DNA of 64,000 bases from assembly GCF_023656515.1 (NCBI RefSeq), contig NZ_JAMOFV010000006.1:264720-328719 (forward strand). Reading direction: 5' to 3'. Each line of letters starts with the position of its first letter. The stretch's first letter is position 1. A model generated the notes under the pieces. That model was not told the DNA's origin and did not search any database. It saw only the letters and a program-made list of their open reading frames with translations. This DNA is from Clostridium swellfunianum. GTDB taxonomy: Bacteria > Bacillota > Clostridia > Clostridiales > Clostridiaceae. Of the stretch, positions 10,171-19,674 are shown piece after piece. The translations under genes and the position numbers were made by a program.

Positions 10171-10539
10171 ATGAAGGAAGAGAAGATAAGAAAAAATATA
10201 GAGTTTCGAACTGTTTACAGAAGAGGCAAATCTTTTTCTAATCAATTGTTAGTTCTTTATATCTTTAAGAATAAGAAAGAAATTAATAGAGTTGGAATAT
10301 CCGTCAGTAAAAAAGTAGGTAAGAGTGTAATTAGAAGCAGAGTTAAGAGGCTTATTAGTGAAAGCTACAGGCTTAATAATAATAGCATAAAAAAAGGTTA
10401 TGATTTAGTATTTATAGCAAGAGTAGCTTCAAATGATAAAAGCTACTTTGAAATTGAGAAGTCTTTAAAAAATCTGTTCAAAAAGGCAGGTTTATTAATT
10501 GATGAAAAAACTGTTGATTCTAATAATCAAATTTTATAG
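10171..10539 (+). CDS. rnpA: Ribonuclease P protein component
   Basis: Protein subunit of RNase P, which matures tRNA 5' ends together with the catalytic RNA. The 122-residue basic protein has the family order: N-terminal [11 protein letters not shown], the central [19 protein letters not shown] stretch (the RNR motif, here with IRSRVKR) and the helix LISESYR. It lies downstream of rpmH and its 3' end overlaps yidD by 38 bases, the usual arrangement. Confidence 0.95.
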   Translation: MKEEKIRKNIEFRTVYRRGKSFSNQLLVLYIFKNKKEINRVGISVSKKVGKSVIRSRVKRLISESYRLNNNSIKKGYDLVFIARVASNDKSYFEIEKSLKNLFKKAGLLIDEKTVDSNNQIL

Positions 10540-10750
10540 AAGGTTTCTTTCGCCTGTAAAGGGATTATTGCTTCATGTTTTCTCACCAACCTCAGGGGAA
10601 CATGCTGGCTGTAGATTTTATCCAACTTGTTCTCAGTATGCAATAGAGGCTATAGAAAAGTATGGTGCTTTAAAGGGCAGCTTTATGGCTGCTAAAAGAA
10701 TTTTAAGATGTAATCCTTTTAATAAGGGTGGATATGATCCGGTTAGATAG
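10502..10750 (+). CDS. yidD: Membrane protein insertion efficiency factor YidD
   Basis: A small (82-residue) protein that assists YidC/Sec-dependent insertion of membrane proteins. It has the family core [20 protein letters not shown], with its cysteines, and ends [12 protein letters not shown]. The ATG at 10502 is used; an in-frame TTG one codon upstream is less likely. It overlaps rnpA and precedes yidC, its functional partner. Confidence 0.93.
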   Translation: MKKLLILIIKFYRRFLSPVKGLLLHVFSPTSGEHAGCRFYPTCSQYAIEAIEKYGALKGSFMAAKRILRCNPFNKGGYDPVR

Positions 10751-10782
10751 ATATCTAAAATTAATGCAGTGCAACAAGTTAA

Positions 10783-10815
10783 AAATATAAAAATATAAAA
10801 ATATAAAAATATAAG
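10783..10815. repeat. Short AT tandem repeat
   Basis: Four to five near-perfect copies of an eight-base unit (AAAAATAT) between yidD and yidC. It looks like a slipped-strand simple repeat; I assign no function. Confidence 0.7.
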
Positions 10816-10836
10816 AAGTTAAGAATATTTCTTTAT

Positions 10837-10860
10837 AAAAAGATAACTTGTTATCTTTTT
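10837..10860 (+). terminator. Hairpin upstream of yidC
   Basis: AAAAAGATAAC (10837-10847) pairs perfectly with GTTATCTTTTT (10850-10860), and the stem ends in T-rich DNA. It can terminate the rnpA-yidD message or attenuate entry into yidC. A longer yidC reading frame that begins inside this hairpin is therefore unlikely to be the real start. Confidence 0.6.
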
Positions 10861-10940
10861 ATATATTTTTATATTTATATGGTTACAGTATAATGGTTGC
10901 AAATGCTCATACAACAATAAAACTACTAGGAGGGTATGAT

Positions 10941-11615
10941 TTGAACTTTTTAAATGTTGGTTTGGAAAGGTTTTTTAACTTTATACATAGCGGCGTGTAT
11001 GCAATAATACATAATGTTAATGTATCTTACGGGTTGGCTATAATTTTATTTACCATTATAGTTAGAATAATTTTACTTCCATTAAATATAAAGCAGACAA
11101 GATCACAGGTTAGAATGCAAGAAATTCAACCTGAGGTTAAGAAGCTTCAGGAAAAATATAAAAATGATCCACAAAAATCCCAGCAGGAAATGATGAAGCT
11201 TTATAAAGATAAGGGAGTTAATCCTATGGGAGGCTGCCTGCCTTTAATAGTCCAACTTCCTATATTATGGGCGCTTTTCTATGTATTTAGAAACATTAAA
11301 CCAATAGACCCTGCAACAGGTCAGGCTGTTACTGTTTCATTTTTATGGCTAAAGAATCTATTTGACTATGACCCATTATTTATCCTTCCTATACTTTCAG
11401 GTTTAACAACCTACTTGTCTTCACGTATGATGACACCAGCAGCAGATAGTGCTCAAGCAAAGCAGACAAGTACCATGAATATAGGTATGTCAATATTTAT
11501 GGTGTTCATGGCATGGAAATTTACAGCTGCTCTTGTTTTATACTGGGTAGTTAATAACTTAATTCAAATGGGCCAGACTGTTCTTATGAAGAGATTAGAT
11601 GCAAAGCGAGATTAA
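10941..11615 (+). CDS. yidC: Membrane protein insertase YidC/SpoIIIJ
   Basis: Integral membrane insertase/chaperone of the YidC-Oxa1-Alb3 family; in endospore formers the SpoIIIJ form is also needed for sigma-G activation. The sequence has the family core: a membrane segment (GLAIILFTIIVRIILLPL), the cytoplasmic coiled hairpin (QVRMQEIQPEVKKLQEKYKN), PMGGCLPLIVQLPILWALFY, and two further hydrophobic segments ending in VVNNLIQMGQT. I start at the TTG at 10941 (224 residues) because AGGAGGG is 6 bases upstream; the reading frame is open further upstream to 10848 without a ribosome-binding site. jag follows 42 bases later. Confidence 0.94.
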   Translation: MNFLNVGLERFFNFIHSGVYAIIHNVNVSYGLAIILFTIIVRIILLPLNIKQTRSQVRMQEIQPEVKKLQEKYKNDPQKSQQEMMKLYKDKGVNPMGGCLPLIVQLPILWALFYVFRNIKPIDPATGQAVTVSFLWLKNLFDYDPLFILPILSGLTTYLSSRMMTPAADSAQAKQTSTMNIGMSIFMVFMAWKFTAALVLYWVVNNLIQMGQTVLMKRLDAKRD

Positions 11616-11657
11616 GCTTAAGCTATAAATTATTTTTAAAATAGGAAGGCGGGTGTC

Positions 11658-12290
11658 TTGGGTATGAAAATTATTGAAATGACTGGTAGAACTGTTGAAG
11701 AAGCTATAAAAAATGCCTTGCAGGAATTGAAGCTTACTGAAGATAAAATTGAAGTTGAAGTTCTAGACGAAGGCAGTAAGGGTTTGTTCAAATTAATAGG
11801 TGCAAAACCAGCAAGAATAAGAGTAAAAGTTAAAAGAGATTACATTTACGAAGCAAAGAACTTCTTAAGAGATGTATTAAATACGATGGGGATTAAAGCT
11901 GAAATTAGAATAAAAGAAGAGGCTGATACTGTAAATATTACAATGACAGGTCCTGATATGGGCATTCTCATTGGTTACAGGGGGGAGACTCTAGATTCTC
12001 TTCAGTACTTAGTTAGTCTTGTTGTAAACAAGGGACATGAAACAGCTTATAAGAGAGTTGTTTTAGATACAGAGAACTATAGATCAAAGAGAGAAGAAAC
12101 CTTAAAGAGACTCGCTCAAAAGGTTGCTGGTACAGTTAGAAGGACAGGAAAGCTCATAAGGCTTGAGCCTATGAATCCTTATGAAAGAAGAGTAATACAT
12201 TCTGCCCTTCAAGATGACCGTTATGTCCAAACACATAGTGAAGGCGATGAGCCCTACAGAAGAGTTGTTATCGACTTAAAGAAAGCCTAA
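11658..12290 (+). CDS. jag: RNA-binding protein Jag/KhpB
   Basis: SpoIIIJ-associated protein, an RNA-binding regulator (KhpB) in Firmicutes. The 210 residues show the Jag-N domain (EMTGRTVEEAIKNALQEL), a type-II KH domain (GPDMGILIGYRGETLDSLQY) and a C-terminal R3H domain (YERRVIHSALQDD with a later EPYRRVVI). The TTG at 11658 matches the GGAAGGCGGGTG ribosome-binding site; an ATG two codons later is an alternative. It is in the conserved yidC-jag pair and ends in a terminator. Confidence 0.94.
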   Translation: MGMKIIEMTGRTVEEAIKNALQELKLTEDKIEVEVLDEGSKGLFKLIGAKPARIRVKVKRDYIYEAKNFLRDVLNTMGIKAEIRIKEEADTVNITMTGPDMGILIGYRGETLDSLQYLVSLVVNKGHETAYKRVVLDTENYRSKREETLKRLAQKVAGTVRRTGKLIRLEPMNPYERRVIHSALQDDRYVQTHSEGDEPYRRVVIDLKKA

Positions 12291-12304
12291 GGGCTTTCTT
12301 TTTT
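12278..12304 (+). terminator. Terminator after jag
   Basis: AAAGAAAGCC (12278-12287) pairs with GGCTTTCTTT (12292-12301) and runs into T. The stem includes the jag stop codon, so the coding end and terminator are merged. Confidence 0.85.
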
Positions 12305-12362
12305 CGTTTTTTAGGATATAATAATAAAAAGTACAAAACAAAATTGAATGGTGGTGAAACAA

Positions 12363-13742
12363 ATGAAGGAATTTGATACTATTGCTGCTGTTGCCACAAG
12401 TCTTGGAGAAAGTGGCATAGCAATAATTAGAGTTTCTGGTAAGGATTCTTTAGAATTGGTTTCGTCTATTTTTAGAGGAAAAGATAATAGGGGTCTTGAA
12501 GATATAAAGAGCTATACTATGAGGTATGGCCATGTTATAGATAGAGAAAGTTCTGAGGTTATTGATGAAGTTATAGTAAGCTTCATGAAAGGGCCTAAAA
12601 GTTTTACAGCAGAGGATACTGTAGAAATTAACTGTCATGGTGGAGTTATAGCTACAAATAGGGTATTAGAGGAAGTTATTAAAGCAGGTGCAAGACTCGC
12701 AGAACCCGGAGAATTTACAAAGAGAGCCTTTTTAAATGGAAGAATTGACTTAAGCCAGGCAGAGGCAGTTATAGATATTATAAGAGCAAAAACTGAGCTT
12801 TCTATGAAGTCTGCATTAGCACAGTCAGAGGGCAGGATTTCCCGGGAAATCAAGACTTTAAGACATAAGCTCTTAGGAATAATTGCTCATATTGAGGCAA
12901 CAGTAGACTATCCTGAAGAGGATTTGGAGGAAACTACCTCAGTCATTACTTCGTCACAATTAAATAGCGTTCTCAAAGAAATTGAGAAGCTTTTAAGCTC
13001 TGCAAATGAAGGAAAAATATTAAGAGAAGGCTTGGATACAGTTATAGTTGGTAAACCAAATGTTGGTAAGTCCTCTTTGTTAAATGCACTTTTAATGGAA
13101 ACTAGGGCTATTGTTACGGATATACCAGGAACTACTAGAGATGTTATAGAAGAATATATCAATCTTGACGGTGTTCCTGTAAAGATTATAGATACTGCTG
13201 GTATAAGAGAAACTCAGGATATTGTTGAGAAAATTGGTGTTGAAAAATCAAAGGAAAAGATAAATGAGGCAGACCTTATTATACTAATGCTTGATTTAAG
13301 TAGAGAACTAGATACTGAAGATATAGAAATCCTTGATTATATCAAGGATAGAAAGTATATAGTTTTATTAAATAAAAGCGACCTTCCAAGCAAGCTTGAT
13401 AGGAGTAAGCTTGAAGCTTTAAAATCCGAGCTTATTATTGAGCTTTCAGCTAAAACTGGAGAGGGTATAGATAAATTAAAGGATGCTATTAAATCATTAT
13501 TCTTTAGTGGTGAAGTTTCCTCTAAGGATGCTATGATAACAAATGCTAGGCATAAGCAGGCATTAATCAGAGCAAGAGAGGGATGTGCTGCTGCGATTGA
13601 AGCACTAAAAAATACTTCTGCTATAGATTTAGCTTCGATTGACGCTAGAGATGCGTGGATGAGTCTCGGAGAAATAACAGGAGAAACCTTGGAAGAAGAT
13701 ATAATAGATAAGATATTCTCAGAATTTTGTATTGGAAAGTAG
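12363..13742 (+). CDS. mnmE: tRNA modification GTPase MnmE
   Basis: With MnmG, installs the carboxymethylaminomethyl (or related) group on wobble uridine 34 of certain tRNAs. Domains in order: N-terminal folate-binding domain ([20 protein letters not shown]), helical domain, and an inserted GTPase domain with G1 [10 protein letters not shown]3 DTAG and G4 NKSD. The C-terminal CIGK motif, which carries the catalytic cysteine, is intact. The ATG at 12363 (459 residues) follows GGTGGTGA at a proper distance; upstream in-frame codons lack a site. mnmG starts 10 bases after the stop. The gene also contains a perfect Noc-binding site at 12837-12850. Confidence 0.97.
   Translation: MKEFDTIAAVATSLGESGIAIIRVSGKDSLELVSSIFRGKDNRGLEDIKSYTMRYGHVIDRESSEVIDEVIVSFMKGPKSFTAEDTVEINCHGGVIATNRVLEEVIKAGARLAEPGEFTKRAFLNGRIDLSQAEAVIDIIRAKTELSMKSALAQSEGRISREIKTLRHKLLGIIAHIEATVDYPEEDLEETTSVITSSQLNSVLKEIEKLLSSANEGKILREGLDTVIVGKPNVGKSSLLNALLMETRAIVTDIPGTTRDVIEEYINLDGVPVKIIDTAGIRETQDIVEKIGVEKSKEKINEADLIILMLDLSRELDTEDIEILDYIKDRKYIVLLNKSDLPSKLDRSKLEALKSELIIELSAKTGEGIDKLKDAIKSLFFSGEVSSKDAMITNARHKQALIRAREGCAAAIEALKNTSAIDLASIDARDAWMSLGEITGETLEEDIIDKIFSEFCIGK
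12837..12850. promoter_or_regulatory. Noc-binding site (NBS) inside mnmE
   Basis: ATTTCCCGGGAAAT is an exact match to the Noc-binding consensus described in Bacillus subtilis. A perfect 14-base palindrome in an AT-rich coding region, 3.6 kb from the noc gene, is unlikely by chance. It is embedded in the codons for RISREIK of MnmE. Confidence 0.8.
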
Positions 13743-13752
13743 TGGTGAGATT

Positions 13753-15633
13753 ATGAAATATATTGCAGAACAATTTGATGTAGTGGTTATAGGAGCAGGT
13801 CATGCAGGCTGTGAAGCTGGATTAGCTTCAGCAAGACTTGGTTTAAAAACACTTGTTTTAGCTATGAATTTAGATAGCGTTGCTCTAATGCCTTGTAATC
13901 CTAATATAGGAGGAACCTCAAAGGGACATTTGGTGCGTGAAATTGATGCTCTTGGCGGAGAAATGGGTATTAACATAGATAACAGTTATATTCAGTCAAG
14001 AATGTTAAACACCTCAAAGGGCCCGGCTGTTCACTCCCTAAGAGTTCAAGCTGATAAGAAAAAATATCAATTTAGAATGAAACATATATTAGAAAAACAA
14101 GAAAACTTATATTTAAGACAGCTTGAAGCAATTGATATAGAGGTTGAAGAGGGCAAAATTAAAGGTGTTTTAACTAAAAATGGAGCGTATTTTCCTTGCA
14201 AAACTGTAGTGCTTGCTAGTGGAACTTATCTTAAAGGAAGAGTTATTATAGGTGAAATTGACTACAGCAGTGGGCCAAATGGTTTATTTCCAGCTAATGA
14301 GCTTTCAGAAAACCTAATGAGACTTGGAATAAGCCTACGAAGGTTTAAAACTGGAACTCCAGTACGAGTAAACAGGAGATCTATAGATTTTTCAAATATG
14401 ATAGAGCAACCAGGGGATGAAAAAGTAGTTCCATTCTCCTTTTTAAATGAAAATATTGAAAGAGAACAGGTTTCATGTTATTTAACTTATACAAACCAAG
14501 AAACTCACAATGTTATAAGGGAAAATATTCACCGTTCCCCGATGTACAATGGAACAATTGAAGGAGTTGGACCTAGATATTGTCCGTCAATAGAAGATAA
14601 AGTAATGAGATTCCCTGAAAAGGTACAGCATCAGGTGTTTATTGAACCAGAAGGAGAAGATACAGAGGAACTTTATGTTCAAGGTATGTCAACATCTCTT
14701 CCAGAAGAAGTACAGTTAAAGATGCTTAGGACTATTAAGGGTCTCGAAAATGTTGAGATAATGAGAACAGGTTATGCAATTGAGTATGATTGTTTAGATC
14801 CTCTTCAGTTAAAGCCTACGCTTGAATTGAAGAGCATAGAGGGACTATTTAGTGCTGGACAAATGAACGGAAGCTCGGGATATGAGGAAGCCGCGGCACA
14901 AGGACTTATAGCAGGAATAAATGCTGCTTTAAAAATTAAGGGAGAAGAACCTTTGGTATTAAGCAGAAGCGATGCATATATTGGAGTGCTTATTGATGAC
15001 CTAGTAACTAAAGGAACTTCTGAACCTTATAGAATGATGACTTCGCGTTCAGAATACAGGCTTTTACTAAGGCAGGATAACGCTGACCTAAGATTAACTG
15101 AAATGGGATATAGAGTAGGTTTGGTTACAGAAGATAGATATCAGCGTTATATTGAGCGAAAGCAGGCAATTGATAGTGAACTTGAAAGATTAAAGGGTGT
15201 TCAAATTACAAATAAGAGAGAAGTCAATGAATTTCTAGCAACACTGGATTCTGCTGAACTTAAGAAGCCTACAAGCCTTTATGAGCTTATTAAGAGGACA
15301 GAGCTTGATTATTATCTTGTTGCGCCATTGGATGTTGATAGGTCAGAACTTAGAAGAGATGTTCAAGAGCAGGTAAATATAATTTCCAAATATGAAGGAT
15401 ATATTGAGAAGCAGTTGGAGCAGGTAGAGCAATTTAAAAAATTTGAAAAGAAGCTTATACCTACTGATATAAATTATGATGAGGTTTATGGTCTTCGTAC
15501 TGAGGCAAAGCAAAAGCTTAATCATATAAGACCAATAAGCATTGGGCAAGCATCTAGAATATCGGGTGTATCTCCAGCGGATATTTCTGTGTTACTTATT
15601 TATCTTGAACAGGGGTATGCAAAATTAACGTAA
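13753..15633 (+). CDS. mnmG: tRNA uridine-5-carboxymethylaminomethyl modification enzyme MnmG
   Basis: FAD/NADH-dependent partner of MnmE (GidA). The N-terminal dinucleotide-binding motif [13 protein letters not shown] is followed by the family signatures [22 protein letters not shown] and [16 protein letters not shown] and the C-terminal [17 protein letters not shown] are also present. The ATG at 13753 (626 residues) is preceded by GTGGTGAG; upstream in-frame codons overlap mnmE and lack a ribosome-binding site. Tightly spaced between mnmE and rsmG, so probably one operon. Confidence 0.97.
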   Translation: MKYIAEQFDVVVIGAGHAGCEAGLASARLGLKTLVLAMNLDSVALMPCNPNIGGTSKGHLVREIDALGGEMGINIDNSYIQSRMLNTSKGPAVHSLRVQADKKKYQFRMKHILEKQENLYLRQLEAIDIEVEEGKIKGVLTKNGAYFPCKTVVLASGTYLKGRVIIGEIDYSSGPNGLFPANELSENLMRLGISLRRFKTGTPVRVNRRSIDFSNMIEQPGDEKVVPFSFLNENIEREQVSCYLTYTNQETHNVIRENIHRSPMYNGTIEGVGPRYCPSIEDKVMRFPEKVQHQVFIEPEGEDTEELYVQGMSTSLPEEVQLKMLRTIKGLENVEIMRTGYAIEYDCLDPLQLKPTLELKSIEGLFSAGQMNGSSGYEEAAAQGLIAGINAALKIKGEEPLVLSRSDAYIGVLIDDLVTKGTSEPYRMMTSRSEYRLLLRQDNADLRLTEMGYRVGLVTEDRYQRYIERKQAIDSELERLKGVQITNKREVNEFLATLDSAELKKPTSLYELIKRTELDYYLVAPLDVDRSELRRDVQEQVNIISKYEGYIEKQLEQVEQFKKFEKKLIPTDINYDEVYGLRTEAKQKLNHIRPISIGQASRISGVSPADISVLLIYLEQGYAKLT

Positions 15634-15650
15634 AGGGATGGAGAATAGTA

Positions 15651-16370
15651 ATGGACTACTTTGATATTTTAAATGAAGCCTGTAGAAATGAGGGTTTATC
15701 TTTTGATGAGCAAAAGTATAATCAATTTATAAGATATAAAGATATGGTTAAGGAATGGAATGAAAAAATAAACTTAACTGCAATAACTGAAGACGAAGAA
15801 ATAATTAAGAAGCACTTTATTGACTCTATAAAAGCTTTAAAGTCTACTGAGCTTAAGAATGCAAAAAAAATAATTGATGTGGGTACAGGGGCAGGGTTCC
15901 CTGGAATCCCATTAAAAATAGTTATACCTGAGCTAGAAGTAGTGCTTTTAGACTCTTTAAATAAAAGAGTAAATTTTTTAAATGAAGTTATAAATTCTTT
16001 AGGATTAAAAAACATAACTGCTGTTCATGGTAGGGCAGAAGATTTTGCAGCTAATCCAAGCTATAGAGAAAAATTTGATGCAGCAGTATCAAGAGCTGTA
16101 GCAAACCTTGCTGTACTTAGCGAATTTTGCATCCCTTTTGTAAAGGTTAATGGTTATTTTATAGCGCTTAAGGGACCTGCTGTTGAAGAGGAAATAAAAG
16201 CTGGAACTAAAGCGGTTGAAACTTTGGGTGGAACTATTAAAGATGTTATAGAAGTTCAGGTTGAAGGAACAGACTTGAATCATAATCTTGTAGTAGTAAA
16301 AAAGGTAAAAAATACACCTAAATCATATCCAAGAAAAGCTGGCACAGCAGCAAAAAAACCTATAAAATAG
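15651..16370 (+). CDS. rsmG: 16S rRNA (guanine-N7) methyltransferase RsmG
   Basis: SAM-dependent methyltransferase that methylates G527 of 16S rRNA (formerly GidB). The SAM-binding motif I is [15 protein letters not shown] near residue 80, and VHGRAEDFA and [16 protein letters not shown] follow in the usual order. Length 239 is typical, with a basic C-terminal tail. It starts 17 bases after mnmG. Confidence 0.96.
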   Translation: MDYFDILNEACRNEGLSFDEQKYNQFIRYKDMVKEWNEKINLTAITEDEEIIKKHFIDSIKALKSTELKNAKKIIDVGTGAGFPGIPLKIVIPELEVVLLDSLNKRVNFLNEVINSLGLKNITAVHGRAEDFAANPSYREKFDAAVSRAVANLAVLSEFCIPFVKVNGYFIALKGPAVEEEIKAGTKAVETLGGTIKDVIEVQVEGTDLNHNLVVVKKVKNTPKSYPRKAGTAAKKPIK

Positions 16371-16479
16371 TAATAGGTGTAGTAATTTGTCATACGAAAA
16401 CAATAGAAAAAAAGAAGGAATTTAAGGTTTTATACAGAATTTGTTAATATAAGGAAAACGTTAGAGGGATGAGGGCACT

Positions 16480-17259
16480 ATGGAAAAAAGTATTTGTTAT
16501 ATATCTCCTGAACTTATTTCACCAAATATTTATCAGCCGAGAAAGCATTTCAATGAAGAAACTATTGAAGAATTAGCTCAATCAATCAGTGTGTATGGAA
16601 TCATACAACCGCTTTCAGTTAGAAAGCTTGGTGGAGACAGGTATGAGCTAGTTGCTGGGGAAAGAAGGTTAAGAGCTGCTAAAAAGCTAGGCTTGTCGGA
16701 GGTTCCGGTTATATTAATAGATATAACTGACAAAGATTCTGCAGCAATAGCGCTTCTTGAAAATCTTCAAAGAGAGGATTTAAATTTTATGGAGGAAGCT
16801 GAAGCTTACTATAACTTAATAAAGGATCATGATTATACTCAAGAACAGCTTGCTGAAGTTATAGGAAAAAAACAATCTACTATTGCAAATAAGATCAGAT
16901 TGTTAAAGCTTGATACTGAAGTTAGAGCAATATTACTTGAAAACAAGTTAACTGAAAGACATGCTAGAGCGTTACTTAAACTTCCTTCACCAGAACTTCA
17001 AGTTAAAATATTGAAGCTTGTTTTGGCTAAAAACCTTAACGTAAAAAAGACAGAAGAGTTAATTGAAAAAGAATTATTAAAGCTAACACATCAAGAAGTT
17101 GCAGCTGATGGTAAAAAGAGAATTAAGGGTGTATTTTCACCAAAGGTTTACATAAATACTGTAAGACAAGTTTTTGATAAGTATGGAATCAATGCCCAAT
17201 ATGCATCTAAGGATTTAGATGATTTTATTGAGATTACAGTAAAAATACCTAAAAAATAA
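16480..17259 (+). CDS. noc: Nucleoid occlusion protein Noc (ParB-like)
   Basis: ParB paralogue that binds NBS sites and blocks division over the nucleoid. The N-terminal ParB domain has NIYQPRKHFNEETIEELA and the CTP-binding GERRLRAAK, then the helix-turn-helix TQEQLAEVIGKKQSTIANKIRLL around residue 125-147. Length 259 fits. The location after rsmG and before parA is the classic Noc position, and a perfect NBS lies in mnmE. It is distinguished from ParB by this context and by the separate parB gene downstream. A parS site begins two bases after its stop codon. Confidence 0.9.
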   Translation: MEKSICYISPELISPNIYQPRKHFNEETIEELAQSISVYGIIQPLSVRKLGGDRYELVAGERRLRAAKKLGLSEVPVILIDITDKDSAAIALLENLQREDLNFMEEAEAYYNLIKDHDYTQEQLAEVIGKKQSTIANKIRLLKLDTEVRAILLENKLTERHARALLKLPSPELQVKILKLVLAKNLNVKKTEELIEKELLKLTHQEVAADGKKRIKGVFSPKVYINTVRQVFDKYGINAQYASKDLDDFIEITVKIPKK

Positions 17260-17261
17260 AA

Positions 17262-17277
17262 TGTTTCACGTGAAACA
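17262..17277. promoter_or_regulatory. parS centromere site 1
   Basis: TGTTTCACGTGAAACA, an exact 16-base parS palindrome, between noc and parA. Its last three bases are shared with the stem of the noc terminator. Confidence 0.95.
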
Positions 17278-17304
17278 TCTTAAGCAATGCTTAAGATGTT
17301 TTTT
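17275..17304 (+). terminator. Terminator after noc
   Basis: ACATCTTAAGC (17275-17285) and GCTTAAGATGT (17289-17299) form a perfect 11-pair stem with a three-base loop and a T-run. It overlaps parS by three bases. Confidence 0.85.
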
Positions 17305-17469
17305 ATGTTACAAGAAATTATTGATATATTTTTCTATCTTTCTCAAAGTTATTAGGTTATTTTTCAAATTATTAATGAATTCCACTTTTAAACACTTTAA
17401 TAATTTATAATTAAACTATATAATAATATTATGGTTTTTAGTGAGTACACAAGAAAAAGGGGTGAAACT

Positions 17470-18240
17470 TTGAAAACAATATGTATTTTTAATCAAAAAG
17501 GCGGAGTTGGTAAGACAACAACGAATATTAACCTATGCTCCTACTTAGCTTTAGAAGGTTACAAGGTATTAGCTATAGATATGGACCCGCAGGGGAATAC
17601 AACAAGTGGACTTGGTTTTGATAAGAGAAAAATTGATCAGTCAGTATACGATGTGCTAACATCAGATGTTAGTCTGAAGGATGTTATTAGAGAATGTCAG
17701 GTAGTTAATAATTTTTACTTAGCGCCATCTACAATGGAACTCGCTGGTGCAGAAGTAGAACTCATAGCTCAAGAGAAAAGAGAAAGTATTCTTAAAGATA
17801 AAATAGCTGAGTTAAAAGATGAATATGATTTTATATTTATAGATTGCCCGCCATCTCTAGGGTTCCTAACTATAAATGCGCTAAGCGCAGCTGACTCAGT
17901 ACTCATTCCTATACAATGTGAATTTTATGCATTAGAAGGTGTTGGACAACTTATTAATACAATACAACTAGTTAAAAAGTCATTAAATAAAACCCTTGAA
18001 ATTGAAGGGGTTATTCTTACAATGTACGATGCTAGAACTAATCTTTCTAATGAAGTTGTATCAGAAGTTAAAAAGTACTTTAAAGAAAAGGTGTATGATA
18101 TAACCATTCCAAGAAATATTAGACTCGCAGAATGCCCAAGCTTTGGTTTACCTATTATGTTATACGATGATAAATGTAAAGGTGCAGAGTGTTATGAAAA
18201 TTTAGCTAAAGAATTTTTAAAACGACAAAAGGGGGTATAA
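17470..18240 (+). CDS. parA: Chromosome partitioning ATPase ParA/Soj
   Basis: Deviant Walker ATPase that with ParB segregates origins and in Bacillus also modulates DnaA. The P-loop is FNQKGGVGKTTTN at residues 6-18, and DMDPQGNTTSGLG and FIFIDCPPSLG follow in order. I start at the TTG at 17470 (256 residues, beginning with KTICIFNQKGG after Met) because AAAGGGGTGAAAC precedes it; an upstream ATG at 17431 would add 13 residues not seen in the family. parB follows after three bases. Confidence 0.95.
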   Translation: MKTICIFNQKGGVGKTTTNINLCSYLALEGYKVLAIDMDPQGNTTSGLGFDKRKIDQSVYDVLTSDVSLKDVIRECQVVNNFYLAPSTMELAGAEVELIAQEKRESILKDKIAELKDEYDFIFIDCPPSLGFLTINALSAADSVLIPIQCEFYALEGVGQLINTIQLVKKSLNKTLEIEGVILTMYDARTNLSNEVVSEVKKYFKEKVYDITIPRNIRLAECPSFGLPIMLYDDKCKGAECYENLAKEFLKRQKGV

Positions 18241-18243
18241 AGC

Positions 18244-19086
18244 TTGAGTAAAAAGTTTGGTTTGGGTAAGGGGCTCGGGGCATTAATACCTGAAGAAGAA
18301 AGCTCTATAGATGATAATGCAGTAATGAAAATAGAGATGAATTTGATAAAGGCTAACGAAAATCAACCTAGAAAAAACTTTGACGAAGAGAAGATTGAGC
18401 AATTAGCTGAATCAATAAAAGAACATGGTGTAGTACAGCCTATTGTGCTCAAAAAAGAAGGTAATACATATACAATAGTAGCAGGTGAAAGAAGATGGAG
18501 AGCTTCTAAAAGCATTGGGCTAAAGGAAATACCTGCTGTAGTAATGGATTTAACTGATAAACAGGTCTTAGAAATATCATTAATTGAAAATATCCAAAGA
18601 GAAGACTTAAATCCGATTGAAGAAGCTATTGCATATAGGAAGCTTATAGAAGAATTTGAGTTAACTCAAGAGGAATTAAGTAAAAGAATAGGTAAATCTA
18701 GAACTGCTGTTACTAACTGCCTAAGGCTTTTGAATCTAGATGAAAGAGTTCAAGATTACCTTATTGATGGAGTAATAACCGAAGGCCATGGAAGAACCTT
18801 GCTTGCAATTTTAGATAAGGATATTCAATACAGTTTTGCTCAAAAAATAATAGATGAAAGTCTGAATGTTAGAGATACTGAAAAGTTAATTAAGTCTCTT
18901 GGAAAAGAAAAAAAAGTTAACAAACAACAGCAAAATATTTATCATACAGATATTAAGGATAGGTTAGAAAATTATTTTGGAACAAAGGTATCTTTAGTTA
19001 GCAAGAAAAATAAAGGGAAAATTGAAATAGAATATTATTCTGAAGAAGATTTGCAAAGAATATTAGATATATTAGAATTGCAATAA
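18244..19086 (+). CDS. parB: Chromosome partitioning protein ParB/Spo0J
   Basis: CTP-dependent clamp that loads at parS. It begins with the family N terminus (KKFGLGKGLGALIPEEE), then NQPRKNFDEEKIEQLAESI, the GERRWRASK CTP-binding motif, and the helix-turn-helix LTQEELSKRIGKSRTAVTN, with a C-terminal dimerisation domain. The TTG start has an AAAGGGGG ribosome-binding site. 280 residues is normal. A second perfect parS follows three bases after the stop. Confidence 0.96.
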   Translation: MSKKFGLGKGLGALIPEEESSIDDNAVMKIEMNLIKANENQPRKNFDEEKIEQLAESIKEHGVVQPIVLKKEGNTYTIVAGERRWRASKSIGLKEIPAVVMDLTDKQVLEISLIENIQREDLNPIEEAIAYRKLIEEFELTQEELSKRIGKSRTAVTNCLRLLNLDERVQDYLIDGVITEGHGRTLLAILDKDIQYSFAQKIIDESLNVRDTEKLIKSLGKEKKVNKQQQNIYHTDIKDRLENYFGTKVSLVSKKNKGKIEIEYYSEEDLQRILDILELQ

Positions 19087-19088
19087 GA

Positions 19089-19104
19089 TGTTTCACGTGA
19101 AACA
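19089..19104. promoter_or_regulatory. parS centromere site 2
   Basis: TGTTTCACGTGAAACA, identical to site 1 over all 16 bases, between parB and the DUF4446 gene. The two sites bracket parA-parB. Confidence 0.95.
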
Positions 19105-19122
19105 TTTAGAAGGGAGAACATA

Positions 19123-19623
19123 ATGGAAGAAATTATGAGTATATTAAATACTTTTCAGTCCTATATACTTATAGGATTAGCTGCGCTTGTAATAATTTTA
19201 TTTATAATGATACTGGTTTTATTTAAATCTATCAGTAATCTTGAAAAAAGATATAGAAAGTTTATGCGAGGAGCAAGTAATAAAAACATAGAAGAGCTTA
19301 TAGTAGGATATTTAGATAAAATTGATGAGGTTAAGAGTAACTCTGAAAAATTATCTATTTCTTATGAAGAATTAGATAAAAGAATTAAAGGTTGTATACA
19401 AAAAATATCTGTTGTGAGATACAGAGCATTTGATGATGTGGGAAGTGATTTAAGCTTTTCAATAGCATTGTTAGATGAGAATAGTAATGGTGTGATATTA
19501 ACAGGAATATATGGAAGACATGCAAGTAATACCTATGCTAAGCCAATAGATAAAGGTATATCAAGATATGACTTGTCAGAAGAAGAACAACAAGTGCTAA
19601 ACGAAGCTATGAATAAGCTTTAG
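19123..19623 (+). CDS. DUF4446 family membrane-anchored protein
   Basis: A 166-residue protein of the DUF4446 family, common directly downstream of parB in clostridia and of unknown function. It has one N-terminal membrane segment (about residues 10-32), a predicted helical stretch with SNLEKRYRKFMRG, and the family signature VRYRAFDDVGSDLSFSIALLD followed by GIYGRHASNTYAKPI. The ribosome-binding site AGAAGGGAG precedes the ATG. The location suggests cotranscription with parAB, but no role in segregation can be claimed from sequence. Confidence 0.85.
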   Translation: MEEIMSILNTFQSYILIGLAALVIILFIMILVLFKSISNLEKRYRKFMRGASNKNIEELIVGYLDKIDEVKSNSEKLSISYEELDKRIKGCIQKISVVRYRAFDDVGSDLSFSIALLDENSNGVILTGIYGRHASNTYAKPIDKGISRYDLSEEEQQVLNEAMNKL

Positions 19624-19626
19624 AAT

Positions 19627-19671
19627 AAAAAACCTCCTTTGTGGTAATAATACCTATAAAGGAGGTTTTTT
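19627..19671 (+). terminator. Terminator whose stem contains the next gene's ribosome-binding site
   Basis: AAAAAACCTCCTTT (19627-19640) pairs with AAAGGAGGTTTTTT (19658-19671), a 14-pair stem with a T-run. The 3' arm holds AAAGGAGG, the Shine-Dalgarno sequence of the gene starting at 19675. The hairpin can therefore stop transcription of the upstream gene and also hide the start of the next. Confidence 0.85.
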
Positions 19672-19674
19672 TGT

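Noticed and set aside
10783-10815. Tandem AT repeat as a CRISPR or iteron array
   Set aside because: The unit is only about eight bases of A and T, with no spacers and no link to replication genes; it is a simple repeat.
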